Assembly: GCF_030247195.1 (NCBI RefSeq)
Contig: NC_080671.1
Span: forward strand, 199,595,125-199,659,124
DNA length: 64,000 nt
Source of the DNA: Topomyia yanbarensis
Lineage: Eukaryota > Arthropoda > Insecta > Diptera > Culicidae
Direction: 5' to 3'
The first letter of the stretch is position 1; each line of letters starts with the position of its first letter. Below the pieces are notes generated by a model. That model saw only the letters and a list, made by a program, of their open reading frames with translations. It did no database searches and was not told the DNA's origin. Of this stretch, positions 12,716 through 24,377 are shown one piece after another. A program made the position numbers and the translations under genes.

Positions 12716-13421
12716 CCGTAAAACGGGGGAATATTGATCACTTTTTAAAAATATTTCGAATAACTATCTTCACTTCAAGTAGATGTAACTCTTAGCGTTT
12801 TGAAAACAAGTACTGGTACTCATAGGTACTCAAATTGTTCAAATACATGGGTATTTTGTTTAGTTTTATTATAAAAATAAAACTAATTTGTTGTAAATTT
12901 TCATTCGTTGCTTTTATGTTTATCGAAATGAGAGATGCATATCTGCAGGCAATTTCATGGCTCGATATTGTGACGTCTCCAAAGAGAACAAAATTGCCTA
13001 GAAAAATACAATTGGCTTTTATCGAACTTTTTCAGGAAAATATTCGAAATGAAATAGATAACAACAAAATTCTCTGTTGTTATCTATTTCATTTCGACTT
13101 TTTAAATGAATTATTGGACAAAAATATTTACGGTTTCTAATATCACTTTAGTTGAAGTTGACTGATTTCATTACTATACAAGGCATTGTTTTAATAGATT
13201 GAAATGCATGAGAGTTGTATCATTTTCAATTTGAATTTGTGCTCATAACTAGTACACGAAAAGACGAAATAATCGTTACTGATTGATGCTGAACATGTTT
13301 AGAATATGGTTACTTTTTTGTTTCGATGATTTTGGTAGAGGGAACCATCTTATCAATTATTACTGAAAAATGTCTCATTGATCAAACTTACCCCGGTGAT
13401 CAAAGATACCCTGTTTTACGG
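12716..13421. mobile_element. TA-flanked MITE with CCGTAAAACGGGG termini (706 bp)
   Basis: The left end reads CCGTAAAACGGGGG and the right end reads CCGTAAAACAGGG inwards. TA dinucleotides at 12714-12715 and 13422-13423 fit a Tc1/mariner-type duplication. The right subterminal region carries GGGGTAAGTTTGATCA on the minus strand. A second family member begins at 63479 in the opposite orientation. The 101-codon frame at 12835-13140 spans a perfect hairpin and has no recognised domain. Confidence 0.72.
13044..13097. repeat. Perfect 23-bp stem, 8-nt loop hairpin
   Basis: Positions 13044-13066 are the exact reverse complement of 13075-13097, with loop AAATTCTC. It lies inside the TA-flanked MITE. 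I do not see it at the corresponding position of the second family member near 63.8 kb. Confidence 0.85.
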
Positions 13422-13423
13422 TA

Positions 13424-16377
13424 ACTTTTATTCATATATTTGGCTCCATTTAATCTATAAACAATCAGTGAGATGCATTTTGAAGGAAATAAGTCAGGGA
13501 ATTTAGAAAAAATATTTTTATTGGTTACAGTGTTTCCAAATATGCTATATTTCCACTTTAACACTTAAACTGCATTTTCTCACAATTCGTGAATGTTTGC
13601 TTTGAAAATGATTATGCCATTGTGTTTCACAGATAGTTTTACACATAAAAACATCTTATACATCAAGTTAACTTTAGCCAATCCCCAGATACAGTCGTTT
13701 GAAGCAAAAAATAAAAAAATTCTCAGCACATTTCTCGCTATACCTCAGTAAACAAGCAGAATGTCAAAATTCTGAAAACACCATTTTGTAGGAATTTTTT
13801 AGACAGGTGATCTGGCATATCTAACTCAGTTTACCCCAAAATGGCGTTTGTTATAAGATAGCATAACATCGACGATATGTCGTTATGGCCTAGGGTGTAA
13901 AGCGGCGTTTTTAAAGAGTTAGTGTTTGTCGGTTCTAATCCTAATGCTGCCCGCTAGTATTTTTTAGTAAGGTTTACTTCCCAACACATACATTCAAACG
14001 GGATATTAATATCAGTGGGACATGGTACAAAGCAAAATGCGTCAATGGAGATGCTGAAAACCGGTAACGGGTAGACAAACGAAATCATCACACTCATCAT
14101 AAGTGTAAAGTTTATATATGCCATTTTACGACTCAACGAGTGTGTGTCGTCATAACATGGATAGTGAAAAGGTGTTGTTAGCTAATAGAAGTTTGTCCGC
14201 TCTAATCTGAGAGATGCATTTTTTCCAAAATGTGCAGCGCGACAATGATGAGTGGGAATATGAAGTGTAGAAGCAAGAGAACCTTTGTAAGCTTCCTAAG
14301 CAGCAGCAAATTGATACGAAACCAAATACCAAAAAAGACTATATTTTTGATTGTGAATATGTGCCATCATTTTATTCGAAAGCATTGCGCTCAACTCAAA
14401 CTGTGTGCGAATAGCTCCAAGTTCAAAAAATTTTGCTTTTGGGCATGAGATTGTGAGCTAAAAATCAGAAACGGTCATCAAGCCGTTTTGAATGTTGCAA
14501 CTAACGACAAATATACTTTTTTTATATAAAGAGTAAAACGATCACTTCGACCTCAATTCAGCGTATTTTCTTTTATATCGTGGTCTCATTTTAAAAGTAT
14601 GAAATGTGTATGAAATATTGCCTTCCCGAGCAAACGAAATACCCATAACACACCCATGCTCATAGAGTTCTAAAAATGTTCAACCTATGAAAAAAAAAAC
14701 ATCACCATGGTTCTGAAGATCCCATACAAAAACCATTTTTTAGAAATTTATGACTCATACATACTATTTAATAATATTTTCATTGTTGTAAAATTTGTCA
14801 AGGACAAATGGCTACGAATTAGGGATATTGACACTACATAGAAAAGAGCAAAGGAACGAGCCGAGAGTTAACTTACATGTTAACAGTGACGCCCATTGGG
14901 ATGACAGCAGCGAAACACTACGGCTAAGGCAAGAGCACGTAGGTTGTACACAACATCTCTGCTGATATACTGCTACTGGTAAATGAAAAATTAAAGAATA
15001 ATTTTGAGCGGAAAAAGTTATCTTTCCGAGAAAAAACTTTGATCTAGCAAGCGATTTGCACATTTGAGTTAAAAAAAGAAGTCGTAGCCAAGGACATGTG
15101 AGTTAAAAAGACGGAACCTCAAAAAATACATGAAATAATTGGAAATAAGAAACCATCCAAACCATCTTTAGGCTTTAGGCATCAGATATAGTTGACACAT
15201 CAGCGGTACAAAATGTATTGGAAGGTTTGAAACGTTAATACGCAATGGGGACATCAAAAGCATAAGCACATGATGAATTATGCAACTATTGTAGGAATAT
15301 TGCATTTTTCGATCTCTTACCAGATTGTGTGCAAACGCTTTTGTGCAAAAGTCCGAATTACCCTAACCCTGGTCCAATTCGAACCGCCCTGTTTTAAGGA
15401 TTTTTGTAATGACAGTGAATTGTAAATCAATTTACTTAATTTGCTATTGCAGAATGAAAATTTCACTTCGATACGTAATGAGTTTTTGTTAGTGGGATGT
15501 AGTAAACACCCGACCAGAATGCAATAATACGATTATACCAGCATGCAAGTTTCGTAATAAGCGGCGTTATAAGTTTGGTCTCGTTATTAGTTAAAATAAC
15601 AAAAATTTTTAACAAGTTACAACGCGATTAGCTTCGAAATTTTTCTGTTCTGTGTTTCTGATCGGGTAGTTATACTATTCACCTTTATAAGTGATGCGAT
15701 CTAAATAACTCTCAGAAGTGCTATAATGTATTTATTACTCTGGGCAGCCGGTTGCCGAGAATTTATGATAAATTTATCGACTCTTTAATTAATTTGGAAA
15801 TGATTGGTTTTTATAAAAAGTCACTTCAGCTTCGGACAGTCGGGGGTGTTGCTTATGTTTAATTGAATCAAACGGTATGTAGAAGATTTTCCTTGTTTCG
15901 TCTTTATTCCGACGAAATACCAACGTCCCAAGAACAATGCAATGTAATAAAAAGCGATTACCAAATACCGATTTCGTAAGATGAGTATTATTTATGATGT
16001 ATAAACTTTCTCTGCATTCGAATGAAGAAAATGCCGATTCTTATATTATCATTATACCAGCGCGTTATTATACTAACTGAATCGCATTTTAACGGTATAA
16101 AACAAGCACTACCGGAAAACCTGAAACTTTGTGTGTCGTATATACAATCGATGAGATGCGCGCAGGTTTTTTTATGGCAATCAAAAATATAGTGAATGTT
16201 ATACTGCAAAACATATGAAAACACTGAATAGAATAAGAACAATTAATATAATTGATAACTGATACAATGAACTAAAAGTATATGACAATAAAAGAAAATT
16301 GTTCTTCATGCTGGTATCACCGCCACAAATTGGTAAGTGGTTTTCGATTCTTCTCTCGAATCAATTCTCAACCCTCA
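13424..16377. other. About 3 kb without recognised genes
   Basis: The sequence is AT-rich with many short reading frames in all frames and none with a known motif. A 'tttaccccaaaatggcg' stretch near 13830 may be a remnant of a GGGGTAA-type MITE, but I could not find its other end. Confidence 0.35.
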
Positions 16378-16589
16378 TAAAGGATGTCCCACATGAAATT
16401 GCATGAAATATAGAAAATTACCTGGTAGTCCGATCCTTTTTTTGGCATATTTATTTCATTCAACATCAATACCACAACCGTAAGCTCGCACCTTACGCTA
16501 AACTCCACTCATTAGGTTCTGTACAACATCTGTCTACAGCTTCTTCTGTCCGGAAACCCAGTTTTTCTTTATGTCTTCCTCAGGTTTGA

Positions 16590-17560
16590 CTTTCTTGGAA
16601 TGCTTCCGCAGTGTTTGCTTCATAATTCTTCAGGATTTCTCAATGGGCCTAAGGTGGGGGGGAGGGTCATGTCCTTGGGTACAAAAGTGACCCCGTTGGC
16701 TTCGTACCACTCCAGGACAACATTTGAATAGTAGTACGAAACTAGATCCGATCAGAAGATCGTAGAGAGCTCGTGTTACCTCAACAGAGGAAGCAAACGC
16801 TTCTGTAGGTACTCCTCCCCGTTTACGGTCCCGGTTGTCACGAACGGTGCACTTCATTTGCCACATGAGCAGATCGCTTGCCAATTCATGTTTATTGACA
16901 AACTTTGCCAGTTTCTGCTTCCTTACTTCCTTCGGAACATCAAACTTGAGCTGGGTGGTGAAGAACAGTAGCCCCGGAAGCTGCCGAAAGTCCGCCTTTA
17001 AGTATGTCTCATCATCCATGATGAGACAATGGGTCTTCGTCAGCATCTGGGTGTGTAATTTCCAGGCCCGTGGTTTTCTCCCCATATTTTGCCGTTCGTG
17101 TCACGATTTATGCAGACCCTCCCAGTCCTAGGCTCTCTGCACGAAAGGTTTGGACAGATTCAATGTTTTGGCCACATTCATGACCGAAGCATTGGGATTC
17201 CGCTCAAACACAAATATCCATTCTGACCGCATTTCTCCTTCCGTTAGATGCTGAGAGTTTGGTAGTTACGATTAATCACACGACTCACTGTTGACTGTAC
17301 AGGGGACCTTACACGCGCAATAAAAGTGTCATTACTAAGTAATGACATGACTGGAATTATATGGAAATTCCGTCATTACTCACGTTACACGATCATTAAA
17401 AGTGACATTACTGCTCAGTAATGACATTACTAGCGCCTCGTGTAAGGGTCCCTTACGATTTCGAGTTGTTTTCCGATATCCCGACGAGATAGTTGAGAAA
17501 TTTCCAGGTGCTTACGCAAAAAGAATTCGCGACGTTGGTTTTTGGAACCAATTTTTTCCA
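16590..17560 (-). pseudogene. Mariner-family transposase remnant
   Basis: The minus-strand translation shows an N-terminal helix-turn-helix (ISQLSRRDIGKQLEIV, interrupted by the nested MITE, then STVSRVINRNYQTLS). It is followed by EWIFVFERNPNASVMNVAKTL and a catalytic-domain segment with the first DDE/D aspartate in LIMDDETYLKADFRQLPG. Downstream the DPPPHLRPIEKS block resembles the 'NPPNCPELRPIE' motif that follows the last catalytic aspartate. The longest open piece is 151 codons (16630-17085). Frameshifts, stops and the insertion show it is dead. The product would be a nuclear cut-and-paste transposase acting on the TIRs of the surrounding element. Confidence 0.82.
17301..17453. mobile_element. 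153-bp MITE nested in the mariner
   Basis: Inward ends are AGGGGACCTTACACG and AGGGACCCTTACACG, and TAC is duplicated at 17298-17300 and 17454-17456. The interior has several TGACATTACT/AGTAATGTCA palindromic subterminal repeats. It splits the transposase helix-turn-helix coding region, so it inserted after the mariner. Confidence 0.78.
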
Positions 17561-17701
17561 ATTTTTGAAAAACTAATAAAAAAATACAATATAAACAACA
17601 CACTCTAAACTACTTCTACCCAAATTTTCAAGCGAAAGTACCCAATGGGTTATTTTCTACAGTTTTTTTCCGTGCGACAATTTCACGTGGGACAACCTTT
17701 A

Positions 17702-18255
17702 CATGATTCAAAGGTTATCATTCCACTCAGACAAGACCGTGCGTATTCCCCACGCACTTTAAATTCCCAGAGGATTAGTTCCCCAGTTTGTCAAATAAAT
17801 ACTAACAAACCTAGGAATTGGTTTGCTCAGTCCAAAGAAATGTCAACTTGATAGGCATCACCCGGCGGATACATGTTCCCTTACAATGCCATGAAATCAA
17901 AGAACATTTAATGATAAAATGAACACTACTTAGTTATTTGCAATAAAATAAGAAGGGTTAAAATGGGTCGCATAACCCAGGCGATTTATTTTCAAAGATA
18001 GCACTGTTTATGAACCACCTTATACTAATGAGGGACGCAGACGACAATAGCTGACCGCTGAAATATTTTACAATTTACAAACCGATTAATCAAAAACAGT
18101 CGATAGTCTTACCCAAAGCACGATAACAGATGAAAGATATTATCTAAGAGGTTGACAAAAATTCATTTGATTTAATCGATTACAATCGCATACAAATATA
18201 GCGCTGAGGATATTTTTTATTAAAAACAACTAAATTAAGCTTTGAAATCGTAAAC
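17702..18255. other. AT-rich sequence, nothing recognised
   Basis: No termini, repeats or coding motifs were identified. A candidate 12-bp duplication (TTTATTAAATCA) starts at 18256. Confidence 0.35.
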
Positions 18256-18267
18256 TTTATTAAATCA

Positions 18268-20661
18268 TATTTTTACCATTTTTTTTGTTAACCATTTTTG
18301 TTAACGACCTATTGAGTTAATTTGTCAACAGTTTTTTCGGCATTTAATTAGCAAGGGACTGGAAGGTGAAGTATATTTTTCAATATTTAGAGCCATAGTA
18401 CTCAAGGGAGAGCAAGGTGTTGAAAGGAGAAAGTTTAGAAAAGCGTGGAAGGATCATATATGCAAGCTTAGAGCTCACCGGCGACTTAACCCTTTGTCTG
18501 CTACCGTAGTGGTCAAGGTCTTTTGGCATTAGAAATGCGAATCACCTGAGTCTACGGCATGTCCGAACAAGCGTAAAGTAACTTGTTACTTCATGCTGTC
18601 GGAACCGACAAAAAGTTAAGTCACGGTAAACTTCCACACTAAGCATTTGCGACGTTGAAACTCATTGAATGAGCCAGTTTTGTTTGTTCCCTCACCAATT
18701 GCCTGCCTGAGTGATTTTATTTTATCGACTATTGTGACTGTCTCAGCGTGTGTAACAATATGGTCACATGTGTTGCTGATTTGCACGGTGTCGGCAGCTT
18801 TCACCCAACGCTGCAACGATGAATCCCCATCACGGTAAGTTCTATTTTTACCATTTTTTTTGTTAACCATTTTTGTTAACGACCTATTGAGTTAATTTGT
18901 CAACAGTTTTTTCGGCATTTAATTAGCAAGGGACTGGAAGGTGAAGTATATTTTTCAATATTTAGAGCCATAGTACTCAAGGGAGAGCAAGGTGTTGAAA
19001 GGAGAAAGTTTAGAAAAGCGTGGAAGGATCATATATGCAAGCTTAGAGCTCACCGGCGACTTAACCCTTTGTCTGCTACCGTAGTGGTCAAGGTCTTTTG
19101 GCATTAGAAATGCGAATCACCTGAGTCTACGGCATGTCCGAACAAGCGTAAAGTAACTTGTTACTTCATGCTGTCGGAACCGACAAAAAGTTAAGTCACG
19201 GTAAACTTCCACACTAAGCATTTGCGACGTTGAAACTCATTGAATGAGCCAGTTTTGTTTGTTCCCTCACCAATTGCCTGCCTGAGTGATTTTATTTTAT
19301 CGACTATTGTGACTGTCTCAGCGTGTGTGACAATATGGTCACATGTGTTGCTGATTTGCACGGTGTCGGCAGCTTTCACCCAACGCTGCAACGATGAATC
19401 CCCATCACGGTAAGTTCTATTTTTACCATTTTTTTTTGTTAACCATTTTTGTTAACGACCTATTGAGTTAATTTGTCAACAGTTTTTTCGGCATTTAATT
19501 AGCAAGGGACTGGAAGGTGAAGTATATTTTTCAATATTTAGAGCCATAGTACTCAAGGGAGAGCAAGGTGTTGAAAGGAGAAAGTTTAGAAAAGCGTGGA
19601 AGGATCATATATGCAAGCTTAGAGCTCACCGGCGACTTAACCCTTTGTCTGCTACCGTAGTGGTCAAGGTCTTTTGGCATTAGAAATGCGAATCACCTGA
19701 GTCTACGGCATGTCCGAACAAGCGTAAAGTAACTTGTTACTTCATGCTGTCGGAACCGACAAAAAGTTAAGTCACGGTAAACTTCCACACTAAGCATTTG
19801 CGACGTTGAAACTCATTGAATGAGCCAGTTTTGTTTGTTCCCTCACCAATTGCCTGCCTGAGTGATTTTATTTTATCGACTATTGTGACTGTCTCAGCGT
19901 GTGTGACAATATGGTCACATGTGTTGCTGATTTGCACGGTGTCGGCAGCTTTCACCCAACGCTGCAACGATGAATTCCCATCACGGTAAGTTCTATTTTT
20001 ACCATTTTTTTTGTTAACCATTTTTGTTAACGACCTATTGAGTTAATTTGTCAACAGTTTTTTCGGCATTTAATTAGCAAGGGACTGGAAGGTGAAGTAT
20101 ATTTTTCAATATTTAGAGCCATAGTACTCAAGGGAGAGCAAGGTGTTGAAAGGAGAAAGTTTAGAAAAGCGTGGAAGGATCATATATGCAAGCTTAGAGC
20201 TCACCGGCGACTTAACCCTTTGTCTGCTACCGTAGTGGTCAAGGTCTTTTGGCATTAGAAATGCGAATCACCTGAGTCTACGGCATGTCCGAACAAGCGT
20301 AAAGTAACTTGTTACTTCATGCTGTCGGAACCGACAAAAAGTTAAGTCACGGTAAACTTCCACACTAAGCATTTGCGACGTTGAAACTCATTGAATGAGC
20401 CAGTTTTGTTTGTTCCCTCACCAATTGCCTGCCTGAGTGATTTTATTTTATCGACTATTGTGACTGTCTCAGCGTGTGTGACAATATGGTCACATGTGTT
20501 GCTGATTTGCACGGTGTCGGCAGCTTTCACCCAACGCTGCAACGATGAATCCCCATCACGGTAAGTTCTATTTTTACCATTTTTTTTGTTAACCATTTTT
20601 GTTAACGACCTATTGAGTTAATTTGTCAACAGTTTTTTCGGCATTTAATTAGCAAGGGACT
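18268..20661 (+). repeat. 575-bp tandem repeat, four units plus partial
   Basis: Unit starts (tatttttaccattttt...) fall at about 18268, 18843, 19418-19419, 19994 and 20570, a period of 575-576 bp. Units are nearly identical by eye, differing at single bases such as a one-T change in a poly-T run that shifts the repeat's small reading frame in unit 2. The array stops about 92 bp into unit 5 at an inversion junction. Such homogeneity implies recent amplification or ongoing gene conversion. Confidence 0.92.
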
Positions 20662-20880
20662 GACCACTACGGTAGCAGACAAAGGGTTAAGTCGCCGGTG
20701 AGCTCTAAGCTTGCATATATGATCCTTCCACGCTTTTCTAAACTTTCTCCTTTCAACACCTTGCTCTCCCTTGAGTACTATGGCTCTAAATATTGAAAAA
20801 TATACTTCACCTTCCAGTCCCTTGCTAATTAAATGCCGAAAAAACTGTTGACAAATTAACTCAATAGGTCGTTAACAAAA

Positions 20881-21135
20881 ATGGTTAACAAAAAAAATGG
20901 TAAAAATAGAACTTACCGTGATGGGGATTCATCGTTGCAGCGTTGGGTGAAAGCTGCCGACACCGTGCAAATCAGCAACACATGTGACCATATTGTCACA
21001 CACGCTGAGACAGTCACAATAGTCGATAAAATAAAATCACTCAGGCAGGCAATTGGTGAGGGAACAAACAAAACTGGCTCATTCAATGAGTTTCAACGTC
21101 GCAAATGCTTAGTGTGGAAGTTTACCGTGACTTAA
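20881..21135 (+). CDS. Repeat-borne 84-codon ORF, unrecognised
   Basis: This is one of five copies of the same small frame. The others are on the minus strand in the tandem units at 18616-18870, 19191-19391 (shortened by a frameshift), 19767-20021 and 20342-20596. The product starts MVNKKNGKNRTYRDGDSS and ends RRKCLVWKFTVT. I recognise no domain, signal peptide or membrane segment. Conservation between copies reflects repeat homogeneity rather than demonstrated selection, and one copy is frameshifted. It could be a fragment of a larger transposon protein or a chance frame. Confidence 0.15.
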   Translation: MVNKKNGKNRTYRDGDSSLQRWVKAADTVQISNTCDHIVTHAETVTIVDKIKSLRQAIGEGTNKTGSFNEFQRRKCLVWKFTVT

Positions 21136-21156
21136 CTTTTTGTCGGTTCCGACAGC

Positions 21157-22114
21157 CAGTGTTGTCATAATCATAATCAAAAAATTAAAAATCAAAGATC
21201 ACCGTCGAAAAAAATCATCGAAGATAATCGTTTTCATTATTACCACCTAACATTACAAACCTTATAACTTGATATACAGAGTGTGATGTTGATCTAGTAT
21301 TCTCGTTTTCAATTTTATGTGCCCTCTGTCACCCACTACTGTTAGCGCAACGATAACCAAAATAAAATCATCACGTGATTGCTACACATTTGAGTAGAAG
21401 AAATTTTATTAAAGAATCGTGAACAATATTTCTCAGCGTTGTCTCTGGCTAAACGCTCTCATCATATTTTATAGGCTATATTAGTAGAACACACAGCTAA
21501 TGGCATTTTCGTTTTTGACAATGCACTACACTGGTGTAGTCGGTGTTACACTCACTCAAACTCCCTAACAGCAGAGAAACCGTGTGAAGTTTCCGGGTTT
21601 CTAGTGTTTTGGCGGCTTCGGTGATCACGATGTGAGCCCTATTGGGCTGTTGGTCAACTAAAATCCTAACACTCAAACATGTTTAATTTGTACTATAACG
21701 TTAAATTAATATTTTGGTTCGCTGCATACGAGAACATTTTCCTCCTAAACAAATGTGTTGGGCCCTAATTAACTTCCCGCATCTTCCGTTATATTCAGCT
21801 CTAGTTGTTCGATCGCAGCTACTGCAAAATGGCAGACGAAACTAATATAGCAGTTTATGCGCATAATAAAATAATCAATATCACACATCATTGATAATTG
21901 GTGAGATTGATTTTCTCTTTAGATGATTTTATGAGTACGTGTGAAAGAAAAACTTACCACGATGATGAGATCGAAGAAGGCGTAACGGATTTCACATTTT
22001 CATTGTATTGCTAAACTCATCCGTGATTTTGCTGATAATAAATATCGAGTAAGAGAATCAGTAGTAATTTTTTGCGTTACCGATTTTTGATTTTGTGATA
22101 ATTTACCAACACTG
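21157..22114. mobile_element. 958-bp non-autonomous hAT element
   Basis: Both ends read CAGTGTTG inwards. An exact 8-bp duplication, CCGACAGC, flanks at 21149-21156 and 22115-22122, and removing the element restores the 575-bp repeat sequence. The 8-bp duplication and CAGTGTTG termini are diagnostic of hAT. There is no transposase frame, and the subterminal regions are rich in AAAATCA-type motifs. It is younger than the array it interrupts. Confidence 0.9.
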
Positions 22115-22484
22115 CCGACAGCATGAAGTAACAAGTTACTTTACGCTTGTTCGGACATGCCGTAGACTCAGGTGATTCGCATTTCTAATGCCAAAAGACC
22201 TTGACCACTACGGTAGCAGACAAAGGGTTAAGTCGCCGGTGAGCTCTAAGCTTGCATATATGATCCTTCCACGCTTTTCTAAACTTTCTCCTTTCAACAC
22301 CTTGCTCTCCCTTGAGTACTATGGCTCTAAATATTGAAAAATATACTTCACCTTCCAGTCCCTTGCTAATTAAATTTATTAAATCAGTTTAATCAGATTG
22401 ACATCAAAACGAAATTTCGTCATTTTGGGATAAGTTCAGAAAAGAGATTCCTGCTTTTCTTGATGTTTCATAGTAGGAGAACAT

Positions 22485-23430
22485 GGGGAGACTTGACCAG
22501 GTTTTCAGTTAAACCTACGTAAATGTCTAAAAAAGTTTTCAATCCTTCAAAATTCATTTGAACAATGTGCAGCAGTATTGTGCGTATTCATGATCTTTTA
22601 CAGAATTTTTCATGATCTTTTGCAGGACTTTTTCCAAAGTTATAAAAGTTTTTCAGAGATGAGTTTTTTCGTCATGTCTCCCCACCGCGGGGAGACTTGA
22701 CCAAGGCCTGGGGAGACTTGACCAAGAGAATTTTGTAAAATCAAAACAATACATTAAGACATAAAATATGCTGTCTTTATATTTTTACATATTATCGAGA
22801 TCCTTAAGTACCAGTAAGAAATATAAAAGGATTGCATTTCATAAATATCGGTTTTTTCAATGCATTTCCTTTTAAACGTTAACTGTACTGCTTACATTGC
22901 ATGTTCACATGTCACCAAATCAGCCATATTACTGCTAACTTTATTTACTAGTACTAAATGATATACACTGATGTTTGATGTGGGATTTTTTGCGACGTGA
23001 TTAACAATAATAGTAGGTACCACAGCACAGTAAATTTCAGAAAAATTTTATCTTTCTTCAGCTTATTGGCACTTGGTCAAGTCACCCCATAAAATCTTGG
23101 TCAAGTCTCCCCAACATTATTTGTTGCGTAAAATGTCGTGCAAATGTTAGTAATAACTATTCCAATGTTCCGATTTATGTAAAACCATTTCACCACTTCA
23201 TAAGGAATAAGATGATATATGAGTAACGAAAAAGTAATTATTAGTCGAGTAGTTAGATAAAAATTGCATCATTTAACACAAATTTATTAATTGCGGGATA
23301 TTTTCTATAAGAATAAGTATTTTTCATTCCAAGCTTTCAAATTTACCTTAAGGGGTCGAAACAAGTATAAAAATATTTTTGAAAAAATTTCAAGAACATA
23401 ATAGAATTTTGCGCTTGGTCAAGTCTCCCC
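22485..23430. mobile_element. TIR element with repeated GGGGAGACTTGACCA motifs
   Basis: The motif GGGGAGACTTGACC(A) occurs direct at 22485, 22689 and 22710. It is inverted near 23070 (one mismatch), 23098 and 23414-23430, symmetrically about an AT-rich centre. The outermost copies define an element of about 946 bp. Exact boundaries and target duplication are unclear (TAG near 22472, CACTA at 23430-23434). No coding capacity is seen. Multiple inverted subterminal motifs suggest transposase-binding sites. Confidence 0.65.
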
Positions 23431-23434
23431 ACTA

Positions 23435-24375
23435 ACTAACTCACTAACTATGAAATGCTATGTCTGAGTCCATTAAATATACAAATTACAATTACTTTCT
23501 ATCTAGTATTTGTTGAGCTAATCTTTGTTATCCTTGTCAATTAGTAAAAGCAATTCACAATACCGCACCGTTTCCGTCTCATGCACAGAGTAGGATATAC
23601 GCTTAAAGAAAAGATATTCAAATAAAAATTAGTGATGAAATGATATACGAACGAGAAACTCATCGTCAATGTAATCAAACGAATGCCAGCCCATCAAGAA
23701 CGCCGTAACGCCGTTTATTTCTTTATTCAAGTTTCAAGCCAAGGAAGAGATGTGCTGTACAATTATTAGTTAAGATATAGTGAAAGATAACACTTAATTC
23801 AACTACGACTTCTTACTGCAGCTGGCAGTGAAATGGGAAAAATTGTTATAAATAAACATGTACTTAGCAACTCCCACCGAGATATGTGGACAAAAAAGTC
23901 TTCGGGGGAGGCCGGAAGAATTTTATTATTTCAACACCGGTGTCTCTCATCTCAAGCTTTACGAGTAGAGAAGTATGTCTGCATGTAACCGATTCTAGCT
24001 GTTAGCTGTAGGCACTGCCCAACACGATAGGTTGTTAATTTAATTAGCATAACAACAGGCAGTCTGATGCTCGCTTCAAAAGTTTGTAGGGCCGTAATGT
24101 AAATAGAGACTACCCGGCACTCCTTCCCATTGTAAGTAGGTGTACACCTTTTTCAGTCATTGCGGGGAAGAGGCAAGTGTGAATGATTAATCAATGAGGT
24201 ACTTTGAAAAACAAAACAATGATTATGTAAAATAGCACACTTTTGTACCTTTTGTTTGATAGCTTTGTTTCAACACCGCAATGCGACTGTTTCGGCACGC
24301 AGAGATTTATCTCGGAAGATATTCGTCAATGAATCGTACAGGATTTCAAACAGATCAAAATTCTTTTTTAAAAAC
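23435..24375. other. No recognised features
   Basis: I identified no coding motif, inverted repeat or family-specific sequence. Composition is AT-rich with scattered mixed-composition stretches. Confidence 0.35.
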
Positions 24376-24377
24376 TA

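Larger units (their letters stand above)
16380..17699 (-). mobile_element. Degenerate mariner element (1320 bp)
   Basis: Inward termini AAGGATGTCCCACATGAAAT (left) and AAGGTTGTCCCACGTGAAAT (right) are inverted repeats bounded by TA at 16378-16379 and 17700-17701. The length matches mariner (about 1.3 kb), although 153 bp of it is a nested MITE. The transposase remnant is on the minus strand. Confidence 0.85.
20662..22374 (-). repeat. Inverted 1.3-unit arm of the 575-bp repeat
   Basis: From 20662 the sequence is the reverse complement of the array: 20662-21156, then a hAT insertion, resuming at about 22123-22374. The junction at 20660 joins 'agggactga' to 'ccactacgg' with a few bases of microhomology. 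TTTATTAAATCA lies immediately left of the array (18256-18267) and immediately right of this arm (22375-22386). The whole 4.1-kb palindromic block may therefore have inserted as one unit. Confidence 0.88.

Noticed and set aside
13800..13860. GGGGTAAA-like stretch as another MITE of the 12716 family
   Set aside because: Only one short motif is present, with no opposite terminus and no TA-bounded pair.
18616..20596. Family of four real tandem genes encoding an 84-residue protein
   Set aside because: Copies are whole 575-bp satellite units, one is frameshifted, and no promoter or domain is evident.
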